Positions 33,112 to 43,053 of a stretch of DNA of 64,000 nt are shown piece by piece. Within the stretch, counting starts at the first letter, position 1. Each line of letters starts with the position of its first letter. The stretch is taken from positions 372,001-436,000 of the forward strand of contig NZ_QGLF01000005.1 in the NCBI RefSeq assembly GCF_003173055.1, given 5' to 3'. Below the pieces are notes generated by a model. It did no database searches. It was given only the letters and a program-made list of their open reading frames with translations, and was not told the origin of the DNA. Origin of the DNA: Zavarzinia compransoris (GTDB lineage: Bacteria > Pseudomonadota > Alphaproteobacteria > Zavarziniales > Zavarziniaceae). A program made the translations under genes and the position numbers.

Positions 33112-34017
33112 ATGGCCGCGACGACCGCCCTGCGCCAATCCTTCTGTCCCGTCGTCGGGCGCGGGCTGCCGGTCGCGGTCGTCGGCCTCGGGCTGGTCGT
33201 GCTCTGGTATGCGGGGGCGGCCTGGCTGAACGCGCCCTTGCAGATCGATGCCTTCGCCCGGGCGGGGGCGGACTGGACGTTCGGCGATCTGGTGCGGGCG
33301 ACCTGGGCGCAGGAGCGGCCGCTGCTGCCGGCGCCGCATCAGGTGCTGGCGGAATTGTGGAAGACGGTGGCGGAGACCGATGTCACCTCGAAGCGCAGCC
33401 TCGTCTATCACGGCTGGGTGACGCTGTCGTCCACCCTGCTCGGTTTTGCCGCGGGCACTTTGCTCGGCATCCTGCTCGCGGTCGGGATCGTCCATGTCCG
33501 GGTCCTGGAAAAAAGCCTGATGCCTTGGATCATCGCCTCCCAGACCATTCCGATCCTGGCGATCGCGCCCATGATCATCGTGGTTCTCGGCGCCATCGGC
33601 CTGAAGGGGCTGGTGCCCAAGGCGGTGATTTCGACCTATCTCTGCTTCTTTCCGGTCGCCATCGGCATGGCGAAGGGGCTGCGGGCCCCGGACCTGTTGC
33701 AGATGGACCTGATGCGGACCTATAGCGCCGGCCGGGCCCAAGTCTTCCGCTACCTGCGCTGGCCGTCGGCGCTGCCCTTCCTGTTCGCCAGCCTGAAGGT
33801 GGCGGTGTCGATCAGCCTGGTCGGCGCGATCATCGCCGAACTGCCGACCGGGGCCCAGGCCGGCCTTGGCGCCCGCCTGCTTGCCGGCTCCTATTACGGG
33901 CAGACGATCCAGATCTGGTCGGCGCTGGTCGCGGCGGCCGTGCTCGCGGCGGTCCTGGTCGCCCTGGTCGGCCTTGCGGAACGCCTGGTGTTGCGGGCCA
34001 TGGGGGGGCGGCGATGA
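33112..34017 (+). CDS. ABC transporter permease (BPD_transp_1), first subunit
   Basis: About 301 residues. The ATG at 33112 has TGAGGA eight bases upstream; the ATG at 33097 overlaps the previous gene and has no such site. It has about six membrane segments and a binding-protein-dependent EAA-like loop: FRYLRWPSALPFLFASLKVA. An N-terminal hydrophobic helix (LPVAVVGLGLVVLWYAGAAW) precedes a long periplasmic insert. The family forms half of the pore in TauC/SsuC-type importers. It overlaps the second permease by four bases, as expected for coupled translation. Confidence 0.9.
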   Translation: MAATTALRQSFCPVVGRGLPVAVVGLGLVVLWYAGAAWLNAPLQIDAFARAGADWTFGDLVRATWAQERPLLPAPHQVLAELWKTVAETDVTSKRSLVYHGWVTLSSTLLGFAAGTLLGILLAVGIVHVRVLEKSLMPWIIASQTIPILAIAPMIIVVLGAIGLKGLVPKAVISTYLCFFPVAIGMAKGLRAPDLLQMDLMRTYSAGRAQVFRYLRWPSALPFLFASLKVAVSISLVGAIIAELPTGAQAGLGARLLAGSYYGQTIQIWSALVAAAVLAAVLVALVGLAERLVLRAMGGRR

Positions 34018-34967
34018 CGGCGCTCCGCCATGCCCTGGTCTTCCTGGCGGTCGCCTTTGCCGGCGCCCTCGCCTGCCTGACCGGGCAGGGGGCGGGGACG
34101 GCGGGGTTCGGCTATGCCCTGTCCCTGGTCGCGCTGACCCTGTTGCTGTGGCGGGGGCTGTCGCTGGCGGCCGCGGCGCGCCTGGAGGGGCGTTTCGGCC
34201 GGCTGCTGGCCGATCTTTCGGTGCCGCTGCTGTTCGGCCTGTGGCTGCTGTTCCTGTGGCAGGCGGTCACCATCGGCTATGGCGTGCCGCAGGTGCTGCT
34301 GCCGTCGCCGGGGCTGATCGCGGCGCGTTTCGCCGGCTCGCTCGACGTGCTGCTGGCGGATTTCCGCCAGACCTTCCTCCAGGCGGTCCTGATCGGTTAC
34401 GCGATCGGCTGCGGCGCCGGGTTCCTGGTCGCCCTGCTGGCCGATCGGGTGCCTTTCCTGCAACGGGGGCTGCTGCCCCTGGGCAATCTCGCCTCCGCCC
34501 TGCCGATCGTCGGGATCGCGCCGATCATGGTCATGTGGTTCGGCTTCGACTGGCCGTCGAAGGCGGCGGTGGTCGTGATCATGACCTTCTTCCCGATGCT
34601 GGTGAACACGGTGGCGGGGCTGGCTGCGGCCGGCACGGCGGAGCGCGAATTGCTGCGCACCTATGCCGCCGGCCATGGCCAGACCTTGCTGGCGTTGCGC
34701 CTGCCGGCGGCCTTGCCCTTCATCTTCAACGCGCTGAAGATCAATTCGACGCTGGCCCTGATCGGCGCCATCGTTGCCGAATTCTTCGGCACGCCCATCG
34801 TCGGCATGGGCTTTCGCATCTCGACCGAGGTCGGGCGCATGAATCTGGACATGGTCTGGGCCGAGATCGTGCTGGCCGCGATCGCCGGTTCGGCTTTCTA
34901 CGGGACGGTGGCGCTGGCGGAACGCCGGCTCACCTTCTGGCATCCTTCCTATCGTCAGCGACATTAA
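34014..34967 (+). CDS. ABC transporter permease (BPD_transp_1), second subunit
   Basis: 317 residues. Its ATG overlaps the preceding TGA in an ATGA junction. The EAA-type loop reads LRLPAALPFIFNALKINSTL, and the C-terminal core has about six membrane segments (VLLPSPGLIAARF leads into the conserved part). Two extra hydrophobic helices sit at the N-terminus. It is homologous to but clearly distinct from the first permease, so the pore is a heterodimer, the arrangement seen in some pyrimidine/riboflavin-precursor (NMT1/THI5) transporters. Confidence 0.9.
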   Translation: MTALRHALVFLAVAFAGALACLTGQGAGTAGFGYALSLVALTLLLWRGLSLAAAARLEGRFGRLLADLSVPLLFGLWLLFLWQAVTIGYGVPQVLLPSPGLIAARFAGSLDVLLADFRQTFLQAVLIGYAIGCGAGFLVALLADRVPFLQRGLLPLGNLASALPIVGIAPIMVMWFGFDWPSKAAVVVIMTFFPMLVNTVAGLAAAGTAERELLRTYAAGHGQTLLALRLPAALPFIFNALKINSTLALIGAIVAEFFGTPIVGMGFRISTEVGRMNLDMVWAEIVLAAIAGSAFYGTVALAERRLTFWHPSYRQRH

Positions 34968-34980
34968 GGGAGTGCGGGGC

Positions 34981-35964
34981 ATGAAGAGACTGATCGCGGG
35001 TGCGGCATTGTTCGCGGCGGCGCTGGGCGCCTTTTCCGCCGAGGCGGCGGAAAAGGTCACCCTGCAACTGAAGTGGGTGACCCAGGCGCAATTCGCCGGC
35101 TATTACGTCGCCAAGGAAAAGGGCTTCTACGAGAAGGCCGGGCTCGACGTCACCATCAACCCCGGCGGGCCCGACGTGGCCCCGCCCCAGGTGATCGCCG
35201 GCGGCGGCGCCGACGTCATCATCGATTGGATGCCCTCGGCGCTCGCCTCGCGCGAGAAGGGCGTCGCCCTGGTCAACATCGCCCAGCCGTTCAAGCGCTC
35301 GGGCATGATGCTGACCTGTCGCAAGGAAACCGGCATCAAGACCCCGGCGGATTTCCCGGGCAAGACGCTGGGCGTCTGGTTCTTCGGCAATGAATATCCC
35401 TTCCTCGCCTGGATGGCGAAGCTGGGCATCCCGACCAGCGGCGGGCCGGCCGGGGTTACGGTCCTGAAGCAGGGCTTCAACGTCGATCCCATCCTGCAGA
35501 AGCAGGCGGATTGCGTCTCGACCATGACCTACAACGAATATTGGCAGGTCATCGACGGCGGCCTGAAGGCGGAGGACCTGATCGTCTTCAAGTATGAGGA
35601 CGAAGGGGTGGCGACCCTCGAGGACGGTCTCTATGTCCTCGAAGACCGCCTGAAGGACCCGAAGTTCGTCGAGGCCATGGGGAAATTCGTCAAGGCGTCG
35701 ATGGAAGGCTGGGCCTGGGCCCGGGAAAACCCTGAGGCGGCGGCCAAGATCGTCCTCGACAACGACGCGACCGGCGCCCAGACCGAGGCCCATCAGATCC
35801 GCATGATGAAGGAAGTGAACCTGCTCACCGCGGGCACCACCGGCGTCCTCGATCCCGCCGACTACGAGCGCACGGTGAAGACCATCATGACCGGCGGTTC
35901 CGACCCCGTAATCACCAAGGAGCCGGTCGGCGCCTGGACCCATGTGGTCACGGACAAGATGTAA
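34981..35964 (+). CDS. ABC transporter substrate-binding protein (NMT1/THI5-like)
   Basis: 327 residues from ATG 34981, with AAGGGAG upstream. The signal peptide MKRLIAGAALFAAALGAFSAEAA sends it to the periplasm. The mature start KVTLQLKWVTQAQFAGYYVAKEKGFY is the hallmark of NMT1/THI5-like proteins, a fold that binds pyrimidine-like (HMP, formylaminopyrimidine), nitrate or sulfonate ligands. The pyrimidine relatives and the operon context make a pyrimidine or dihydropyrimidine the best guess for the ligand. Dihydropyrimidinase follows after 75 bases. Confidence 0.88.
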   Translation: MKRLIAGAALFAAALGAFSAEAAEKVTLQLKWVTQAQFAGYYVAKEKGFYEKAGLDVTINPGGPDVAPPQVIAGGGADVIIDWMPSALASREKGVALVNIAQPFKRSGMMLTCRKETGIKTPADFPGKTLGVWFFGNEYPFLAWMAKLGIPTSGGPAGVTVLKQGFNVDPILQKQADCVSTMTYNEYWQVIDGGLKAEDLIVFKYEDEGVATLEDGLYVLEDRLKDPKFVEAMGKFVKASMEGWAWARENPEAAAKIVLDNDATGAQTEAHQIRMMKEVNLLTAGTTGVLDPADYERTVKTIMTGGSDPVITKEPVGAWTHVVTDKM

Positions 35965-35967
35965 TGA

Positions 35968-37485
<1,518 letters not shown>

Positions 37486-37491
37486 GGGCCA

Positions 37492-38277
37492 TCAGGCGCC
37501 GGCCAGGGCGCTGTAGCGCTCGTAGGTCGCTTCGACCACGGTGATATGGCCGCGCATGGCGCCTTCCGCGCCCGCCTTGTCGCCGCGGACGATGGCGGTG
37601 ACCACCCGGTCGTGCTCGGCATGGGACAGGGCGAGGCGGCCGAGGGTGCGGAACTGCGCCCGGCGGAAGGGCGACAGGCGCGCCCGCGTCGCCAGGGTGA
37701 TCTCGGCCAGATAGTCGTTGTGGCTGCCGTGATAGATGGCGCTGTGGAAATATTCGTTCTGCTCGTGGTAACGCTGGGGATCGCCCTGGCGCACCAGTTC
37801 GCCCAGCTGCCCGTGCAGTTTTTCGAGGTTCAGGCGCTCGGCGCTGGTCATGTTCAGGGCGGCGAGGCCGGCGCAGATCGCCTCCAGTTCCGCCATGACC
37901 TCGAACATGCCGCGCAGCCGGTCCAGCGAGGGCAGCGCCACCAGCGCGCTCCGATGCGGCCGGGCCTCGACCAGGCCGGAGGCGGCAAGCTCGCGGATCG
38001 CCTCGCGCACCGGGGTGCGGGAAACGCCGAAACGCTTGGCGATCTCGACCTCTTCGAGCGGGGTGCCGGGGGTCAGGCGGCCCTGCACGATCTCGTCGGC
38101 GATGACGAGGCGCAATTCCTCGCTGCGCGTCGCGGAACGGCGCGGGCGGGAACGGGACGGCGCCGGCGGGGCGCTGCGGGGCGATGCGGTCGTGGACAAG
38201 ATGACTTCTGAAAGCAGCTTCTGAGCGGAGACTAGCGCGGTTTCCGGCAAAGTGGAAACCGGTTTGCCGCAAGGCAC
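37492..38277 (-). CDS. GntR-family (FCD domain) transcriptional regulator
   Basis: Up to 261 residues. The start is uncertain: GTG 38277, or TTG 38199 which would give 235 residues. The winged HTH is clear (RLTPGTPLEEVEIAKRFGVSRTPVREAIRELAASGLVEARPH) and an all-helical FCD domain follows, with the metal-binding His pattern (HEQNEYFHSAIYHGSHN and LSHAEHDRV). FCD regulators sense carboxylic acids. It lies next to dihydropyrimidinase, so control of the pyrimidine operon is plausible. A direct repeat CTTCTGA-N6-CTTCTGA (38205-38224) just upstream of the TTG start could be an autoregulatory site. Confidence 0.85.
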   Translation of the reverse strand: MPCGKPVSTLPETALVSAQKLLSEVILSTTASPRSAPPAPSRSRPRRSATRSEELRLVIADEIVQGRLTPGTPLEEVEIAKRFGVSRTPVREAIRELAASGLVEARPHRSALVALPSLDRLRGMFEVMAELEAICAGLAALNMTSAERLNLEKLHGQLGELVRQGDPQRYHEQNEYFHSAIYHGSHNDYLAEITLATRARLSPFRRAQFRTLGRLALSHAEHDRVVTAIVRGDKAGAEGAMRGHITVVEATYERYSALAGA

Positions 38278-38293
38278 GCGGCGGTTTGGGGAA

Positions 38294-38950
38294 TCAGGGC
38301 GCCGGCGTGCCCGGCTTTCGCCCGAACATCGCCTTGTTCATCCATTCCGCCTGGGCCAGCAGGCGCTCGGCGGTATAGGCGGCGGGATCGCGCAGGCGCA
38401 GCCGGACCAGTTCCTGGGACATGGTGTGCAGCATGGCGATAGCCAGCGCCCGGTCCGGGTTGGTCAGGCTGGAGAGGGCGGGATCGGCGGCGAGCAGGGC
38501 TTCGTTCATATGGGCGCGGGTCAGGCTGCGCGCCTGTTCCAGCCGCTCGTAAAGCTCGGGCGGGCCGCCCTGGCTCGGCATCAGCAGCATGCGCCAGGTG
38601 GCGGGATCGGCATCGACCGCTTCGAGGACGCCGGCGACCCCGGCCGCGAAGCGCGACTGGCCGGGGGCGGGCGGTCGCCGTTCCGCCCGCTGGAAAGCGG
38701 CGGCGGCGCGGCCGAATTCCCGGTCGACCATGGCCAGCAGCAGGCCCGGCAGATTGCCGAACTGCTGATAGATCAGGGTGCGGGTGATGCCGCAGGCCTG
38801 GGCGATGCGGTCCATGGCCACGGCATGGAAACCCTCGGCATCCACGAGGTCGCGGACGGCGTCCAGGATCTGGTCGCGCCGTTCGTCCACGCTCATGCGC
38901 CGGCGCGGCGCGGGCCGGGCGGCGATCGGATTTCTGCTTGCGTCGGTCAC
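38294..38950 (-). CDS. TetR-family transcriptional regulator
   Basis: 218 residues from ATG 38950. The N-terminal HTH reads RDQILDAVRDLVDAEGFHAVAMDRIAQACGITRTLIYQQFGNLPGLLLAMV, the standard TetR layout. The helical C-terminal domain is generic and its ligand unknown. It is divergent from the MpaB-like oxygenase (39005), with an AT-rich gap of 54 bases holding three evenly spaced half-sites, so it very probably represses that gene and itself. It does not resemble RutR beyond the HTH. Confidence 0.9.
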   Translation of the reverse strand: MTDASRNPIAARPAPRRRMSVDERRDQILDAVRDLVDAEGFHAVAMDRIAQACGITRTLIYQQFGNLPGLLLAMVDREFGRAAAAFQRAERRPPAPGQSRFAAGVAGVLEAVDADPATWRMLLMPSQGGPPELYERLEQARSLTRAHMNEALLAADPALSSLTNPDRALAIAMLHTMSQELVRLRLRDPAAYTAERLLAQAEWMNKAMFGRKPGTPAP

Positions 38951-38960
38951 GGGCCGAGAT

Positions 38961-38995
38961 TAACTTACAAAATATAACTTATTAAATGTAAGTTT
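38961..38995. promoter_or_regulatory. Three-half-site TetR operator with 14-bp period
   Basis: TAACTTA at 38961-38967 and 38975-38981 is followed by the inverted half-site TAAGTTT at 38989-38995. The outer pair forms AACTTACA / TGTAAGTT, an 8-bp dyad centred on 38978. It fills the gap between the divergent tetR and MpaB-like genes. Confidence 0.65.
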
Positions 38996-39004
38996 CCGGG
39001 GGGG

Positions 39005-40351
39005 ATGATGGAAAGCCTGGCGGATCTGGAGGCCCGGGTGGCGGCGCAGGCGGCGCGCCTGCCGGCCATGTACGGCAAGGTCGATTTCTCGCTTGCGCCG
39101 GAACGTTTCGCCGGCGCGCCGGAAATCAGGAGCACGGTCCGCGGCGAGACCGGCGAGGCGCATCGGCGCCGCCTGCTGGCCGATCCCGGGACGGTGGCCC
39201 GCGCCCGCGCCTATACGATGCTGGGCGACAATGTCGCCGATGCCTATGCCGCCCTGATGCCGGAATATGGTTTCCGCCGCCTTGTCGGCATGCTGACCGA
39301 GGCCTGCGACAAGGGCGTCGAGCAGGTGGCGGAGGCGCCGCCGGAACTGGTCGCCTTCATCCGCGCCATGGAGGCGACGCCCGACTGGATCGACATGAGC
39401 CTGATCGAAGCGGGCGCCCGCTTCAGCCGCAATGCCTCGGCCAATCTGGCCCCCTTCGTGGTGCGCGGCGCCTTCGTCGCCACCTTCCTGAACAAATATT
39501 CGGCCCTGCCCATGGCGCTGACCGGCACCCTATCCCACGAGACGGCGGTGCGCCGGATCAAGGAAACCGCCAGTTTCTTCACGACGACGGCGCTGCCGGG
39601 CGCGCTCGGCCGGTTCGGCGCCGGCTTCAAGGCGGCGGCCATGGTGCGCCTGATGCATTCCATGGTCCGCTTCAACGTGCTGCGCGGCGGAAAGACCTGG
39701 GATGTCTCGGTCTACGGCATTCCGGTGCCCCAGGTCGACCAGATGCCGGCGGGGACGATCGGCGTCTTCCTGCTCGCCTTCAAGATGCTGGCCCAGGGGC
39801 GCCTGAGTTTCACCCCGGGGGAACGCGCCTTCGTCGAGTTCAACCGCTATCGCTGCTGGCTGCTCGGCCTGCCGGAAGACCTGCTGCCGACGACGCCCCA
39901 GGGCATCTATGACGCCATGACCGTCTATAGCGGCACGCTGCGCGACGGTTACGACGATGCGACCTGCGGCGCCCTGGTCAGGGCTACGATGGCGGCCTAT
40001 TTCCCGGCCGACCGCTCGCTGAAGAGCCGGATCTTCAATGCCCTGGAACGGAGTTTCGCCCGCGTCTTCTTCAACCGCTCGTTCCTGCGGGGCGATACCA
40101 CGGGCAAGGCGGCCTTGATGGGGGTGGCGCTGCGGCCCTACGACCATGCGGTCTTCGTCGCCCTTGGCCTCTTCATCTACGGGCGCCAGAAATTCTACAA
40201 GCTGGCGCTGCGCACGCCGGGCCTGGCCGGCTGGGCCGACCGCCGGCTGATCCGCAAGCTGGACCGCCTGCTGGTCGACTACGGCCACGCGGAATATACC
40301 ACCGACGCCTCCAAATACCGGGAGGCGAGACACCGGCAGGCGGCCGAATAG
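39005..40351 (+). CDS. MpaB-like oxygenase (DUF2236 family)
   Basis: 448 residues; ATG 39005 and ATG 39008 both follow a G-run. It has the DUF2236/MpaB layout: an N-terminal helical part, the region TGTLSHETAVRRIKETASFFT, then the motif VRLMHSMVRFNVL with conserved Arg and His residues, and VSVYGIPVPQVDQMPAG. The family includes fungal MpaB (oxidative cleavage in mycophenolic acid synthesis) and rubber oxygenase Lcp, which use a b-type heme. A C-terminal hydrophobic helix (HAVFVALGLFIYGRQKFY) may touch the membrane. The substrate here is unknown. The divergent TetR gene is the likely regulator. Confidence 0.8.
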   Translation: MMESLADLEARVAAQAARLPAMYGKVDFSLAPERFAGAPEIRSTVRGETGEAHRRRLLADPGTVARARAYTMLGDNVADAYAALMPEYGFRRLVGMLTEACDKGVEQVAEAPPELVAFIRAMEATPDWIDMSLIEAGARFSRNASANLAPFVVRGAFVATFLNKYSALPMALTGTLSHETAVRRIKETASFFTTTALPGALGRFGAGFKAAAMVRLMHSMVRFNVLRGGKTWDVSVYGIPVPQVDQMPAGTIGVFLLAFKMLAQGRLSFTPGERAFVEFNRYRCWLLGLPEDLLPTTPQGIYDAMTVYSGTLRDGYDDATCGALVRATMAAYFPADRSLKSRIFNALERSFARVFFNRSFLRGDTTGKAALMGVALRPYDHAVFVALGLFIYGRQKFYKLALRTPGLAGWADRRLIRKLDRLLVDYGHAEYTTDASKYREARHRQAAE

Positions 40352-40385
40352 GGCCGGCCCGCCCCCCGCGCTCAGCCCCCCGCGA

Positions 40386-41102
40386 TCAGGCGGTGCGGGC
40401 CTTGCCGCCCTCGGCCGGTTCCGCTTCCGCCTGCTCGCGCAGGACGTAACCCCGGCCCCAGACGGTCTCGATGTAATTCTCGCCGCCGGTCGCCGTGGTC
40501 AGCTTCTTGCGCAGCTTGCAGATGAAGACGTCGATGATCTTCAGTTCCGGCTCGTCCATGCCGCCATAGAGGTGGTTCAGGAACATTTCCTTGGTCAGGG
40601 TCGTGCCCTTGCGCAGCGACAGCAGTTCCAGCATGCCGTATTCCTTGCCGGTCAGATGCACCGGCTTACCGTCGACCTCGACGGTCTTGGCGTCGAGGTT
40701 CACGGACATGCGGCCGGTCACGATCTGCGACTGGGAATGGCCCTTGGAGCGGCGGACGATGGCATGGATGCGGGCGATCAGCTCCTCCTTGTGGAAGGGC
40801 TTGGTCACATAGTCGTCGGCGCCGAAGCCGAGGCCCTTCACCTTGGAATCGATGCCGCTGATGCCGGTCAGGATCAGGATCGGCGTATTCACCCGGGCGG
40901 CGCGCAGCTTCTTCAGGACGTCGAACCCGCTCATGTCCGGCAGGTTCAGGTCGAGAAGGATGATGTCATAGTCATAGAGCTTGCCGAGGTCGAGCCCTTC
41001 CTCGCCGAGGTCGGTGGCATAGACGTTCAGTCCGTCCGACCCCAGCATCAGCTCGATGCTCTTCGACAGTTGCGGATCGTCCTCGATCAGAAGCACGCGC
41101 AT
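40386..41102 (-). CDS. ctrA: Cell-cycle response regulator CtrA
   Basis: 238 residues from ATG 41102. The receiver domain has Asp51 in [15 protein letters not shown], exactly the phosphorylation site of Caulobacter CtrA, with the acidic pocket in LLIEDD and the Lys in [10 protein letters not shown]. The OmpR-type winged helix contains [20 protein letters not shown] and [20 protein letters not shown], practically invariant in CtrA. CtrA~P controls replication, division and flagellar genes in Alphaproteobacteria. The C-terminus ends in Ala (TA), like the degradation tag of Caulobacter CtrA. A CtrA box lies 48 bases upstream. Confidence 0.97.
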   Translation of the reverse strand: MRVLLIEDDPQLSKSIELMLGSDGLNVYATDLGEEGLDLGKLYDYDIILLDLNLPDMSGFDVLKKLRAARVNTPILILTGISGIDSKVKGLGFGADDYVTKPFHKEELIARIHAIVRRSKGHSQSQIVTGRMSVNLDAKTVEVDGKPVHLTGKEYGMLELLSLRKGTTLTKEMFLNHLYGGMDEPELKIIDVFICKLRKKLTTATGGENYIETVWGRGYVLREQAEAEPAEGGKARTA

Positions 41103-41149
41103 TGGCACCCCCTGCCGCTTCGCCTCGCGACGGCCTTCGTTCATAAAGG

Positions 41150-41165
41150 TTAATGTGCCCTTAAC
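41150..41165. promoter_or_regulatory. CtrA-binding box between ctrA and fliI
   Basis: TTAA-TGTGCCC-TTAAC matches the CtrA consensus TTAA-N7-TTAAC at every defined base. It lies 48 bases from the ctrA start and 75 bases from the fliI start, so CtrA could control itself and the flagellar pair. Confidence 0.85.
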
Positions 41166-41240
41166 GAACGTCCAATGCAACCGGAACCCGCCGCGCCGGG
41201 CTTTCGGCCTTTACCGACGGTTAAGTTTCCCCGGCGCATC

Positions 41241-42599
41241 ATGCCCGCCATCATTCGTCATCCTGGGGAGAGCGCGCCCTTGCAGGCCCTGATCGCCGAA
41301 ATCGCCGGCATGCCGACGGCCACGAGGTTCGCCCGGGTGGTGGCCGTGCAGGGCCTCGTGGTCGAGGTGGCGGGGGTGAAGGGCAAGGTCGGGGTCGGCT
41401 CGCGCATGCGCCTCGTCGGGCGCGACGGCCGCGAAACCCTGGCGGAAGTGGTCGGCTTTTCCGAGAACCGGGCGCTGGCCATGCCGTTCGGGCCGATGGA
41501 TGCGGTCGGCATGGGGGCGCGGGTGATCATCGAGGACGGCACCGCCGCCGTCTATCCCTCCGACCAATGGCTGGGCCGGGTGATCGATTCCCTGGGCCGG
41601 CCGGTCGACGACGGCGGCGAATTGCCCCGGGGCGCCGAAGCCTATCCCCTGAAGCGCCAGCCGCCGCCGGCCCACCAGCGCAACCGCGTGGGCGACAAGA
41701 TCGAGCTGGGCGTGCGCGCCATGAACACCTTCCTGTCGTGCTGCCGCGGCCAGCGCATGGGCATTTTCGCCGGCTCGGGCGTCGGCAAGTCGTCGCTGCT
41801 GTCGATGCTGGCGCGCTATTCGGGCGCCGATGTCATCGTCATCGGCCTGGTCGGCGAGCGCGGGCGCGAGGCGCGGGAATTCATTGAGGACGACCTCGGG
41901 CCGGATGGCCTGGCCCGTTCCGTCGTCGTCGTCGCCACCTCGGACGAAAGCGCCCTGATGCGGCGCCAGGCGGCGCATATGACCCTGACCGTGGCCGAAT
42001 ATTTCCGCGACCAGGGCAAGGACGTGCTCTGCCTGATGGATTCGGTCACCCGCTTCGCCATGGCCCAGCGCGAGATCGGCCTCTCGGGCGGGGAGCCGCC
42101 GACCTCCAAGGGCTATACGCCGACGGTCTTCGCCGAATTGCCGAAACTTCTCGAACGGGCGGGGCCGGGCACCGGGCGGGGCTCGATCACCGGGCTGTTC
42201 ACCGTCCTGGTCGAGGGCGACGACCACAACGAGCCGGTGGCGGACGCGGTGCGCGGCATTCTCGACGGCCATATCGTGCTGGAGCGGACGATCGCGGAAC
42301 GCGGCCGCTTCCCGGCGATCAACATCCTGCGCTCGGTCAGCCGGACCATGCCGGGCTGCAACACGCCCGAGCAGAACCGGCTGGTCCGGACCGCCCGGCG
42401 CTATATGTCGGCCTATGAGGACATGGCCGAGATGATTCGCCTCGGCGCCTATCGCCGCGGCTCGAACGAGGAGGTCGACACGGCAATCGACCTGCGCCAG
42501 CCGCTGGAGGATTTCCTCGGCCAGGCGAAGAAGGAGCCGTCGACCCTGGAACAGGGCTATGCCGAACTGGCCGCCGTCCTGGCGCCAGTGATGGACTAG
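41241..42599 (+). CDS. fliI: Flagellar export ATPase FliI
   Basis: 452 residues from ATG 41241; an ATG at 41175 lies 10 bases from the CtrA box and would make the protein too long. Walker A is GSGVGKSS, Walker B lies in [12 protein letters not shown], and [25 protein letters not shown] and [10 protein letters not shown] are typical of FliI/F1-beta-type ATPases. It forms the hexamer that feeds substrates to the flagellar export gate at the cytosolic membrane face. The start lacks a strong ribosome site. fliJ follows four bases after the stop. Confidence 0.96.
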   Translation: MPAIIRHPGESAPLQALIAEIAGMPTATRFARVVAVQGLVVEVAGVKGKVGVGSRMRLVGRDGRETLAEVVGFSENRALAMPFGPMDAVGMGARVIIEDGTAAVYPSDQWLGRVIDSLGRPVDDGGELPRGAEAYPLKRQPPPAHQRNRVGDKIELGVRAMNTFLSCCRGQRMGIFAGSGVGKSSLLSMLARYSGADVIVIGLVGERGREAREFIEDDLGPDGLARSVVVVATSDESALMRRQAAHMTLTVAEYFRDQGKDVLCLMDSVTRFAMAQREIGLSGGEPPTSKGYTPTVFAELPKLLERAGPGTGRGSITGLFTVLVEGDDHNEPVADAVRGILDGHIVLERTIAERGRFPAINILRSVSRTMPGCNTPEQNRLVRTARRYMSAYEDMAEMIRLGAYRRGSNEEVDTAIDLRQPLEDFLGQAKKEPSTLEQGYAELAAVLAPVMD

Positions 42600-42603
42600 G
42601 CGC

Positions 42604-43050
42604 ATGGCAAGCAAGCGCGGCCTGCCCACCCTGATCCGCCTGCACCAGCGCCAGCTCGACGAGAAGCGCCGCATGCTGGCGGAACTGGAACAGATGCGGG
42701 CGGAGATGGACCGCAAGATCCTGCTGCTCGACGGCGAGATCGAGCGCGAGCGCCAGGCCGCGGCGGACCAGCCCGAACTGATCGGCCAGTTCGCCGCCTA
42801 TCTCGAAGGCGCGCGGCAAAGGCGCCAGACCATGCTGCGCACCATCGACGAACTGGCGCCCAAGATCGAGGCCGCGGCCAATGCGGTCGCCGTCGCCTTC
42901 CAGGACGTGAAGAAATTCGAGATCGCCGCCGAGATGAAGGCCCGGCAGCGGAAGGCCGCCCTCGACAAGGCGGAACAGGACGAATTGGACGATATCGCCC
43001 TGGTCCAGCACCGTCGCCGCGGCGCCGCCGACGACGACGGCGGCGGCTGA
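42604..43050 (+). CDS. fliJ: FliJ-like flagellar export coiled-coil protein
   Basis: 148 residues from ATG 42604. Almost the whole chain is a two-helix antiparallel coiled coil rich in Arg/Glu/Leu (LIRLHQRQLDEKRRMLAELEQ; DVKKFEIAAEMKARQ). The N-terminal L-x-RLH-x-x-xLDE-K and the length agree with FliJ, which inserts into the FliI ring. Sequence conservation in FliJ is low, so the call leans on structure and on its place directly after fliI. It ends in Asp/Gly-rich residues. The next gene is convergent, four bases away. Confidence 0.85.
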   Translation: MASKRGLPTLIRLHQRQLDEKRRMLAELEQMRAEMDRKILLLDGEIERERQAAADQPELIGQFAAYLEGARQRRQTMLRTIDELAPKIEAAANAVAVAFQDVKKFEIAAEMKARQRKAALDKAEQDELDDIALVQHRRRGAADDDGGG

Positions 43051-43053
43051 CGC

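Noticed and set aside
38294-38950. The TetR gene as RutR, which would explain the operators at 28230 and 31003
   Set aside because: Outside the generic HTH it does not look like RutR, and its own divergent promoter carries a different, AT-rich operator (TAACTTA type).
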